DNA of 64,000 bases from Quercus robur (lineage: Eukaryota > Streptophyta > Magnoliopsida > Fagales > Fagaceae), in contig NC_065545.1 of the NCBI RefSeq assembly GCF_932294415.1, forward strand, positions 17,612,857 through 17,676,856, read 5' to 3'. The position numbers and the translations under genes were made by a program. Each line of letters begins with the position of its first letter. The first letter of the stretch is position 1. The notes beneath the pieces are model-generated. The model ran no database searches, was not told the DNA's origin, and saw only the letters and a program-made list of their open reading frames with translations. This document shows, one piece after another, positions 48,103 to 57,763 of this stretch.

Positions 48103-49580
48103 ATGGGGGCTAGCTGCACCGAGGAGTTAATAAAGGTGAAGATATTACCAGTCACTAATAGGTATTTTCAAATTGGAACAAGTATGAAAGATGAAGATAG
48201 AGTGCAGGTGTTGTTGTTTCTTACTCAAAATATAGATGTCTTCGCTTGGAGCGCTTATGAGGTGCCCGGAGTTGATCCTGAGTTCATCGTTCATAAGCTT
48301 AATGTAGACCTCTCATATCCTCCGAAGAAGCAAAAGCTGAGGAGGTTGGCCAAAGAATATGTTGAGGCAGTAAGGTAGGAGGTTAAGAGGTTGAAGGAGG
48401 CCCGGGCGATAAAAGAGATCTTTTTTCCAGAGTGGCTAGCAAATACCGTGGTTGTTAGGAAGAAGAACAGCAAATGGAGGGTCTGTTTAGATTTCACGGA
48501 TTTAAACTGAGCATGCCCAAAGGACCCATTTCCTATGCCAAAAATTGATCAGTTGGTAGATGCCACCTACGGGCACTCGAGGATGAGTTTCTTGGACGCC
48601 TTTCAGGGATATCATCAGATCGCTCTAGCTGCCGAGGACCGGGAGAAGACAGCATTCATATCTCCTGGCGCTAACTATCATTACATCGTGATGCCCTTTG
48701 GGTTAAAGAATGCCGGGGCAACATATCAGCGGATGATGACGAGGATGTTTCGGGACAAAATTGGGCGTACAGTTGAAGTGTATATTGACAACATGGTAGT
48801 AAAGAGCAAGCAAGAAGTGCGGCATGTAGAGGATCTTCAAGGGGTGTTTGAGATATTGCGGCAACATAGGTTGCGCCTTAACGCAAAGAAATGTGCTTTT
48901 GGAGTGGCAGCTGGTAAATTTTTGGGATATTTAATCACCAGTCAGGGGATAGAAGTTAATCCCGATTAGATCGAGGTCGTGAGTGTCTTAAGCCGTCGAG
49001 CAATCCGAAAGAAGTATAGGTGTTGACCGGGATGTTAGCCGCTCTTAACCGGTTCATCTCTAAATTTTCAGATCGCTGTTGTCCATTTTACCTGCTTTTA
49101 AAGAAATGGAGAGGATTTCAGTGGGATGATGAGTGTGAAAAAGATTTTCAGGATCTTAAGGAATACTTGACGTAGGCATCGATGCTAACAGCACCGGAGC
49201 CCGGAGAGGACCTGTTAATGTACCTCTCGGTGTCCGACCACGCCGTAAGTGCCGTACTTTTAAGGGACCGAGGAGTACAACAACCCGTGTATTATATCAG
49301 CAAAAACCTAGTCGACGCGAAGACCAGATATTTTCCTTTAGAAAAATTGGTATTGGCATTAGTGCATGCCACTAGGAAGTTACCTCAGTATTTCCAAGCT
49401 CATACCGTGTATGTGTTGACCAAATACCCCATATAGTCGTTGTTGAAAAGATCTAACTTCATGGGGTGGATAGCTAAGTGGGGAACCCGGCTCGGGGCAT
49501 TCGACGTGAGGTATAGGTCGAGAAGTTCAGTAAAAGGGCAAGTGTTAGTTGATTTTGTTGCAGAATTTTCTCCTAAGAAC
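48103..49580 (+). pseudogene. pol: Reverse transcriptase and first RNase H of the Tat element
   Basis: 48103-48378 holds the segment before the RT fingers (QNIDVFAWSAYEVPGV). After stops at 48376-48378 and 48508-48510 the RT core runs from 48535 to 48969: SFLDAFQGYHQIALA, AFISPGANYHYIVMPFGLKN. The catalytic box reads YIDNM, the second aspartate of the usual YxDD being Asn. A stop at 48967-48969 and a frameshift before 49182 follow. RNase H begins at about 49182 (DHAVSAVLLRDRGVQQPVYY, FPLEKLVLALVHATRKL) and is cut by TAG at 49434-49436. The enzyme copies element RNA into DNA; this copy is inactive. Confidence 0.9.
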
Positions 49581-49589
49581 TAAGGGAAA

Positions 49590-49920
49590 ATGGTCTGTCA
49601 GTTGGAGTGTCGTTCGTGGAAAGTGCATGTGGACGGTGCTTCTAGCGCCATGGGAGCCGATGCTGGGATCGTCATAATTACTTCAGAAGGTATATAGTTG
49701 GAGCATTCGTTCAGATTAGGGTTTAAAGCCTCCATCAACGAGGCAGAGTACGAAGCTTTACTTGCCGGATTGAGGGCGGTCTCAAGCTTGAGTGCTCGGG
49801 ACGTGGAAATTTATTCAAATTCGCGGTTGATAGTTAATCAGGTGTAGGGAAGTTTTGAGGCCCGAGATTCCCGGATGAAAGCATACTTAGAGTTGGTAAA
49901 GTAGGCTATGAAATAACTTC
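49590..49920 (+). pseudogene. Second (archaeal-type) RNase H of the Tat element
   Basis: A distinct RNase H follows the first: WKVHVDGASSAMGADAGIVI, then NEAEYEALLAGLRAV and DVEIYSNSRLIVNQ. The first Asp and the Glu are present, but the position usually Asp in YSDS reads Asn. Stops are at 49695-49697, 49845-49847, 49902-49904 and 49914-49916. Dual RNase H is characteristic of the Tat/Ogre group. Confidence 0.8.
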
Positions 49921-49926
49921 TGTACG

Positions 49927-51293
49927 GTGAAGTTGATCCAAGTGGCTCGAGCGCAGAACAGACATGCCAACTCCTTCGCTACGCTTGCATCATCAATAGC
50001 CGAGGAAATTCCTAGACTAATTAAGGTGGAGCTTGTTCCAAAACCAAGCATTAAGGTGGCAGGTGATGTGGGGGTTGCAGGGGCCGACTTCACAGCAATT
50101 ACAACATTTGGACCATGTTGGATGGACCCCATCATTGACTTTTTGGCCGAGGATCGGGTCTCGTGCGATGAGAGGGAAGCTAACAAGATCCGTAGGTCCT
50201 TTGGGGGACCATACCTTTTATGCCTGCACCCAGAGAGAGTGGGCCAACTTTTGGCCGAGCTGCATGATGGGGTGTGCGGCAGTCATGTGGGAGGACGATC
50301 ATTAGTGCACCAAGCAATGACTCAAGGATTCTGGTGGCCCCAAATGTAGAAGGACGCCATGGAATATGCGCGTAAGTGTGAGCAGTGTCAGAAGCATGCC
50401 CCCCTAATCCACTAGCCGGCAGGCCATTTGAACTCGATTAGCAGTCCCTGGCCTTTCACATAATGGGGGCTGGATATCCTCGGCCCATTTCCTCGGGCGA
50501 TGGGCAATCGAAGATTCGTTTTGGTGGTTGTTAACTACTTTACCAAGTGGGCGGAGACGGAAGCTCTAGCTAATATTCGAGACATGGATGTGAAGAAGTT
50601 CATATGGAAGAATATAATCACTAGATTTGGGGTACCAGACTCTCTTATATCAGATAATGGACTGCAATTTGACAGCTTAGCTTTTCTTGAATTTTGCAGC
50701 AATCTCGGCATTAGGAACAGGTATTCCTCTTTGGCGTATCCCCAAAGTAATGGCCAGGCCGAGGCTGTAAACAAGGTAATCGTGAATGGGCTAAAGAGGT
50801 GGCTGGAAGGTGCAAAGGGTAACTAGGCCGAGGAACTACCCAATGTCTTGTGGGCATACTGGACAACTCCTTGGAGGTCCACAGGGGAGACCCCATTCTC
50901 TCAAGTCGTGATACCAGCCAAGGTCAATTTGTGTAGTGCGCGAGTTTCAGAATTTAACATGTCCCAGAATTACAGTTTGTTGGTTGAATGTCTTGATTTG
51001 CTAGAGGAATACTGAGAAACAACGACTATACGACTGGCCGAATATCAGCAAAAGCTTGGTTGGAGCTATAACCAAGATATACGGGTGAGGGAATTCAGTG
51101 CTGGAGATCTAGTACTGAGGAAAGCTGTGGGAAGCATGCGAGATACTAATGCCGGGAAGTTGGCCCAGACTTGGGAAGGACCGTACAGAATCATAGCCAT
51201 TACAGGTGCATGAGCGTATTATTTGGAAGACATGGATGAGACACCACTGCCCCGACTATGAACGTTCATAATCTTAAGAAGTTTTATGAATGA
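49927..51293 (+). pseudogene. Integrase of the Tat element
   Basis: The zinc-binding HHCC part is at about 50240-50400 (ELHDGVCGSHVGGRSL, ...CEQCQKHAP), cut by TAG at 50347-50349 and 50413-50415. The catalytic core is open at 50500-50826: VVVNYFTKWAETEALA, where the first catalytic Asp of the usual VVDYFTKW is Asn, then ISDNG and PQSNGQAEAVNKVI. TAG at 50824-50826 and TGA at 51013-51015 break the rest, which continues to a probable original stop at 51291-51293. It would insert the DNA copy into the genome; inactive here. Confidence 0.9.
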
Positions 51294-51440
51294 TCATTTA
51301 TACACGGAAAATTGTACCTTGTACTAACTAATATGATAACGATGATGCTTATTCGTGCAGGCCCAGTCAACTCTATTTATTTAGCATAGCCAGTTAATGA
51401 ACACGGAGGAAGTCGAGAAAATTCAAGCAGTCTGTTATAT

Positions 51441-52095
51441 TCTAAGGACTGAAACCTGCTTCTCGGTTCGATCCCTATCACCGAGCAGGTGGAAACCTTA
51501 TTCTAAAAAAAACATTCTAAGGACTGAAACCTGCTTCTTGGTTTGATCCCTATCACCGAGCAGGTGGAAACCTTATTCTAAAAAAAACATTCTAAGGACT
51601 GAAACCTGCTTCTCGATTCGATCCCAATCACCGAGCAGGTGGAAACCTTATTCTAAAAAGTATTCTAAGGATTGAAACCTGTTTCTCGGTTCGATCCCTA
51701 TCACCGAGCAGGTGAAAACCTTATTGAAAAAAGTATTCTAAGGACTGAAACCTGCTTCTCGGTTCGATCCCTATCACTAAGCAGGTGGAAACCTTATTCT
51801 AAAAAAATTCTAAGGATTGAAACCTGCTTCTCAGTTCGATCCCAATTACCGAGCAGGTGGAAACCTTATTCTAAAAAAAATTCTAAGGACTGAAACTTGC
51901 TTCTCGGTTTGATCCCTATCACCGAGCAGGTGGAAACCTTATTCTAAAAAAACATTCTAAGGACTGAAACCTGCTTCTCCGTTCGGTCTCTATCACCGAG
52001 CAGGTGGAAACCTTGTTTTAAAAAAAATTTTGAGGACTGAAACCTACTTCTTGATTCGATCCCTATCACCGAGCAGGTGGAAATCTTATGCTAAA
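51441..52095 (+). repeat. Nine-copy 72-75-bp tandem repeat in the Tat element
   Basis: TCTAAGGACTGAAACCTGCT recurs at 51441, 51516, 51591, 51664, 51737, 51809, 51882 and 51956, with a diverged ninth near 52030. Each unit also has CGGTTCGATCCCTATCACCG and AGCAGGTGGAAACCTTATTC. The array sits between integrase and the antisense frame. The frame at 51672 is a product of the repeat. Tandem repeats in this position are known from Tat/Ogre elements. Confidence 0.95.
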
Positions 52096-52587
52096 ACGTA
52101 CTAAGGGAGGAAACCTTCCACCAAAATGCTTGCAGCACACTTCAATCAAAAATCATCAAGCCGAAGGGTATTTCGGAACAAAAACCCGACTTTTGACTAT
52201 TAACACTCTAAGTCTTGCTTGAGAGAGCCAACATGTACTGTAAGGTTTCTGAGTACCGTGGGGCAGACCAGCCCAATTTTTTCAAAGGCAATCATATATT
52301 CATTAGGAGCATACACGTGCACGGAGAAGGAGATGTATAACAAAGAGGCTAGCATATTACTAGGTGTTTATAAATACGATTAAGGCAACTAGTCGGCAAA
52401 TAAACCTCAATCAAAATCAAACATAAAAAACCAATTGCTTCGTCACCAAAACCCGATGACATGAAGGTTAAACCCAGAAATTAAATAACTGTTTAGTTAC
52501 CACAACCCGGCGTCGTAGGCAAATCAACTCAAAATAAAAGTTACTTAAGTAAAGCAAAAGTAAAATGATGTAAAACAAGTTTGGCAT

Positions 52588-54770
52588 TCAAATGGAAAGA
52601 TCCACGGGTTGCGTCTCGACCGCCATCTCAGAAGACTGATGCTCAGATGTAGGAGGTTGGAATTGAGCATTTTCACTGGAAGGGCCGTTGGTAGGGGGGT
52701 TACTAGTAGCTTCTATCCTGATCAACTCCACGTGAGCATCAATTTGCTCCACTAGCTCCCTTAGACTGTCCGTCTCCTCCTCATCAATAGGCCCCACAGG
52801 GTTCTGCACAACTGGGGAAGAGTTCGGAAAGGGAATCCGGCCAGGATCCCTTAGAGGGGAGTCTTCAGGCACTCCTAAGGCATGCAGGGCAGCCATCCAG
52901 CCTTCCTGAAAAGATAACTACGGAGCTTCCTTGACAATCGGTTCCACACCCCTCTTCGCGTCAACAAATCCTTCATCGTACCATTTATTTTCACAAGCCT
53001 CTAATGCCACTCGCAAATCGGCTCGTTCCTTGGTTAGGGTAACGTTCACGGTTCAGGCTCATCGCTTCAGCCAGCTTCAAGTCCATTTCATTTTGTTTTG
53101 TTACCAAGTCCACTAACCTTTTCTCAGCCAACACCCGAGCTTTCTCTACGGCAGCAGCTCTCTTCTCGGCAGCGTCAGCGACTTTTGTTTTGTCTTTAGT
53201 TGTTTTGGCAGCCGCCTCCCTACCAGCCTTTTCTCGATCAACCTCCTTAGAAAGGTCCTTCAACCGCTCATTTAGAATATGAGCTAGCTGAGCAGCCTGA
53301 TGAGACGACATTGATCATGCACAACAGTTTAAAGAAACAGTATATATAGCAATAACTTGAATGTGTGTGAAAATAAATATACAAGGACAGAGAGGTTACC
53401 GCGATAATGTGCCACTGAAGCCTCCTCCCCATGGACTACTCAGTCCCATTCGCAAAGGTGTTTATGTCATTGGGCAGAAGGAGGCCGTGCACCAAGCTTT
53501 GGGCGACACGACCCTTCTCCTTTCTCCCACGCCCGTTCGCTGGCATTAGCAGGGAGAGGCATACCATCCAGCTCAAAGGTGGGCTGCCATGCTGGTGTTG
53601 GTCGGGATGAAGATGCTATGTTTGTCTCGACCTGGGCCGGGGGCTCCTGGATAACGATACCTCTTGATGATTGGGGGGGAGTTCGGGTTTGAGCATCACC
53701 CGGGTTGGTGGAGGTCTGTTCTACGGCTCATTGTCTTTTACAAATTCGTGCGGAAGGAGGAGGAGGTAGAGGATGAGCAGGGGGAGTTTGGCCACGTCCA
53801 TAAGGTGGCTGTTGCTGCGCGGTCTGACGTGCGCTAGGAATAAAGCGGCTAACTGTTAGAGTCTTGCGGTTCACCATTTCTTCACCACGGATGAAGTGCA
53901 TTTTGGAAGAGTATATCGCCGGCCGATATCCCAAGCTTCACCTACGGTAAACCTTGGAGGCAGGAAATTGGCATGCCGAACATCTATATAAGAGAGAAGG
54001 TGGCTGTCTACTAAGAGAGCTTGGCCAAAGGGTTGCCAAGTAGAGTACACAGGGTCTACATCGAGAATGAGATGGGATGCCCGGAGCTGCCCGTCCCAGT
54101 GAACAAAAATCTTGGACTTGAGTACAAAATTCAGGTCCCGTACGTGAACTGTTCTAATGTCTTGGGTAAACACCGAACCGTCTGCAGTAAAAAGATAACG
54201 AGTCAGAGTTAGGGTAAATAAAATAGCTATGAACAAAAGGGAGAAAACAGATTAAAGATTGGAATGAACCCACTTCACGTCGTGAGAGGGGGGGAGGGAT
54301 ACCATTGGCAAACCAATTGCCGCGCACCCGGACGAATTCCCCGGCAGAATTTCTATTAGATCCGGCAGGCATAAAATTAGTCGTACCCTCATGTCTCTAA
54401 CCTTTAAATAGTAATTGGATTTCTTCTTTCCACACAGGTTGTACATGTGGTTTATGTCATAATGGTCTAATTGCAGACCAAATGTTTGATTTAACCTACT
54501 CACACAACTCACTACCCGGTAAAAATTGGGGGGAAGTTGGTTGGGACACAATTCGTAGTTTCTAAGGGCGTTAAGCAAAAGGGGGTCTATGGGAAACCTA
54601 ACCCCACCTTCTAGAATCGACATCAACGGTAAAAAGGCAATGCCTACCCCTCTGTGGAGAGCAATATCGCTTTCATGGCAATACATTACTTCCACATCAT
54701 CAGGAACACTATAGTCTCGCCTAAAGGTGGCTAGGGACACCTCGGTATTTAAAAGATAAGCAATACCCAT
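52588..54770 (-). pseudogene. Antisense ORF of the Tat element (gypsy-type transposon protein)
   Basis: Minus strand, from ATG 54770. The first part (54770-54252) has GVGIAFLPLMSILEGGVRFP, IDPLLLNALRNYELCPNQLP and LCGKKKSNYYLKVRD, which fit the plant 'putative gypsy type transposon' family (Pfam Transposase_28, from memory). A frameshift leads to NSAGEFVRVRGNWFANGIPP and a splice-donor-like end; an acceptor (TGCAG near 54180) starts a further segment with VHWDGQLRASHLILDVDP. A coiled-coil follows (53311-52991, EKRAAAVEKARVLAEKRLVD). The last part has NKWYDEGFVDAKRGVEPIVK, a stop, then GWMAALHALGVPEDSPL to TGA or stop at 52588. Antisense ORFs here are known in Tat elements; function unknown. 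It appears to be an intron-bearing gene in the reverse strand, now broken. Confidence 0.7.
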
Positions 54771-55252
54771 CTTAAAGACTGAGAATTAGAAGGAACTTGG
54801 AGAAAAGAAATTAAAGCAAAGGAAAGGGGAAAGAGACTTACTTTTGGCTCTAAGGGAGAAGTAGATTCTGGGTTAGTGGACAAATGCACAGGTGAGTGCT
54901 CGGCTGAGAGAAATTTTAGAGAATGAAGAATGAAAAAGTGAGAACATGAGTTGATATGGACTATTTATAGAAGCTAGGGAAAAATGGACATTGGTTAATG
55001 AGCAATAATGGGAATTAATTAGCAATAATGAAGCAAAAAACCTTACGGATACCTAGGGCAACCGACACGCGCGCCTCGGTTTGCAAACCGATAGGTAATG
55101 ATGATGGTTGAATCAGAAGGTCAAACACAATGCGCCTTTTGAGAAACACATTAATGGATCTCTGAAACCGCCCAAAATACACCCATTGAGTTTCTCGGGT
55201 AACTACTGCCTCTCTGGCTCCTTGATTCGTTCTCAAGAGCCGAGCACGAATC

Positions 55253-55260
55253 AAGGGGGG
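55253..55260 (+). other. Polypurine tract
   Basis: AAGGGGGG lies four bases before the 3' LTR, as needed for plus-strand priming. Confidence 0.7.
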
Positions 55261-55264
55261 CTAA

Positions 55265-55707
55265 TGTACAGCCCCGTGATATCCAAGCCCATTTGGGCCT
55301 TGGACTATAGATCAATAATATGGCCCAAGGGCCCAACCTCTGCTCTGCTCAAGATCTCGGCCCGAACCCACAAAAGCTAGAAGCCCAAACTGAGTGTTGT
55401 TCAAAGGCTTGAGGAGCAGGCAGCCGACGCTAGCTCGCATCTTGCTCGGCAAGTCTTCCTCGAGGTAGGTTACGGTTTTTCGGTCACACCACCCTTCGTG
55501 TGCCCGGCAGTGCCTTAGGGAAAATCGTCGCCGAGCACATTTGCTGAAGTGGGAACCATTTCCAAAGCCACTCTCACCTAAACGCCCACTTACTATTAAC
55601 GACATTGGACCTCTCATTGCACTAGTTTTGAAAGTAACGATAATCCTCCCACTAATAATTGGCTATAAATAGGAGAAGCTAGAGAAAGGGAGGGGGTTGG
55701 AAAATTT

Positions 55708-55742
<35 letters not shown>

Positions 55743-55896
55743 AGAAAAGGAAAGCAACACAACAAGTGAGAGAAAAGTGACCTCATTGAGTCCTCGCGTC
55801 GAGAACGACCCAAAGTAGGAAATCCAAGCCCACTATACAAGTAAGTTGTGAGCCTAAGTGAGGTTCAGCCCAATAACCTCATTTTTGGCGCGCACA
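55265..55896 (+). repeat. 3' LTR
   Basis: TGTACAGCC...GCGCACA, 632 bp, same order of phrases as the 5' LTR. The GA microsatellite is longer here (about 55710-55739), and the terminal duplication seen in the 5' LTR is absent. Confidence 0.95.
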
Positions 55897-55901
55897 GGTG
55901 G

Positions 55902-56830
55902 GTAATCACATTTCGTTATGTCCATATAACTAGATTATTCATAAATCGAGTTATGTGTAGTGTAAATCATAGGAATCCAATTTATGAGCAGAAGGGCTTG
56001 CACATAACTCGATACTCAAGAAAACGAGTTATGTTCAGCGTTACTTGATTATATATAAATCAAGGTATGTTGACTGGGCTTCCCCACCAAGCCCAGATAT
56101 TTGGACTGCTCTAGATGCAGTCCAAGAGGAATCCAAGTGTCCAGGAGGGTCTTCCACATAACCCGATTTTGTTGAAATCGAGTTATGTGCAGTGGAAATC
56201 ACAAGAATCCAATTTATGTCTAGAACGGCTTGCACATAACTCGATACTAAAGAAAACAAGTTATGTTCAGGGTTACTCGATTATATATAACTCGAGGTAT
56301 GTTGACTGGGCTTCCCCACCCAGCCCAGATATTTGGACTGCTTCAGATGCAGTCCAAGAGGAATCCAAGTGTCCAGGAGGGTCTTCCACATAACCTGTTT
56401 CTGTGAAATTGAGTTATGTGCAGTGGAAATCATAAGAATCCAATTTATGTCTAGAACGGCTTGCACATAACTCGATACTAAAGAAAACGAGTTATGTTCA
56501 GGGTTACTCGATTATATATAACTCGAGGTATGTTGATCGGGCTTCCCCACCCATCCCAGATATTTGGACTACTCCAGATGCAGTCCAAGAGGAATCCAAG
56601 TGTCCAGAATGGTCTTCCACGTAACTCGGTAAATAAAAAATCAAGTTATGTTCAGTATACATTGCACATGACTTGGTTATTAGAAAATTGAGTTATTTGT
56701 ATTTTAACTCGATAATAAAGACGTCGAGTTATGTGCACTGTCCCGGGCCAGATATTTGGACTGATCCAGATGTAGTCCAAGAGGAATCCAAAACAGTAAA
56801 ACATCAACCTTGATTTAGGAATTTTGCACC
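55902..56830. repeat. AACTCGA palindrome array B, 231-232-bp units
   Basis: TGACTGGGCTTCCCCACC-type starts lie at 56071, 56303 and 56534, giving units of 231-232 bp, with partial units on both sides. Each unit contains CAGATATTTGGACTGCTC, ATGCAGTCCAAGAGGAATCC and three or four inverted pairs of ATAACTCGAT/ATCGAGTTAT. The retrotransposon inserted at its left edge. Confidence 0.9.
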
Positions 56831-57763
56831 CGAGTCAATTAAATAGCCATCTTGGGGGCTGCTGTAAAAAAATCAAATGTTTTTCCAAACCTCACCAAAG
56901 TTTTCATTGACCTTATACAAATCCATCCACTTCATTGCTCAAGGTTAACAGGAAGGTGACATTAGCAACTTGATTAGTAGTACCAAACTTATATTTAATT
57001 ACTAACAAAATTATTTGAAGCAAAATGCCCACCTTTCAAGCATCTTGTTAGGGTGTTCTTGTGTGTTGAAGTATTTCAAAGATCTAGGGTCATAATAAAT
57101 TAAGAACTCTTTTGGGCATATACTAGGTTAATTTGGGCTTTAAAAGCAATTACGAGGACCCTCAATTGTGACTAGATTAGTCATTTTGGGGCATGAAGCA
57201 TATGTGGCTAACGCTTTTCCTTGGATACATAGAAAATGCTCCCACTGATTCAAGACCTAAATAACTAGGTACAAATCTTTCATAAGTGGACCTTTTTTGT
57301 TTTCTTTTTTTCTTTTTTCATTTAACTTCTTTTGTGAAAATTGTCTAGTAACTAAACAACCCTCACCACCGGTCAGACAAGCACCTATCCCAACACCACC
57401 TGCAACATGCTTTAGTTGAAACACTTCATTGAAATTACAAAGTGGGCAGATAGTGTTGTAAATAATTTATCTTCAATTTGGTAAAACTGAAGTCACAGTT
57501 TAAGAACAAAATAACAAATGTTGACAAAAATGTGCAACTAGTATAGATGATATTACTTTAAAAAGGAGGCATGACTTATACATATTACCCAGCAAGTATA
57601 TGGAGCTTTTAAACAAAGGATGCCAGGCTGTAGATATAACAAAACATCAACCTTGGCCACAATTCATTCCAAAAACAAAAAGGGATGAACAAAGTAGTTG
57701 CAAAATAAACACGTCCAAAGTTGATACATAATACATTATTTAGAATGCATCCACCATAACCAC
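56831..57763. other. Stretch downstream of the B3 pseudogene
   Basis: No gene or element end is recognised; the right end may include the 3' untranslated part of the minus-strand B3 pseudogene. Confidence 0.4.

Larger units (their letters stand above)
45080..55896 (+). mobile_element. Full-length Ty3/gypsy Tat-lineage retrotransposon, dead
   Basis: Two direct LTRs (45080-45736 and 55265-55896) are bounded by the 5-bp duplication GGTGG (45075-45079 and 55897-55901). A primer-binding-like site follows the 5' LTR and a polypurine tract precedes the 3' LTR. Gag, protease, reverse transcriptase, RNase H, a second RNase H and integrase follow in Ty3/gypsy order. The second RNase H and the antisense reading frame between integrase and 3' LTR are Tat-lineage traits. 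Every coding domain has stops, and catalytic aspartates are changed, so it cannot act on its own. The LTRs remain very similar, so insertion is not ancient. Confidence 0.95.
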
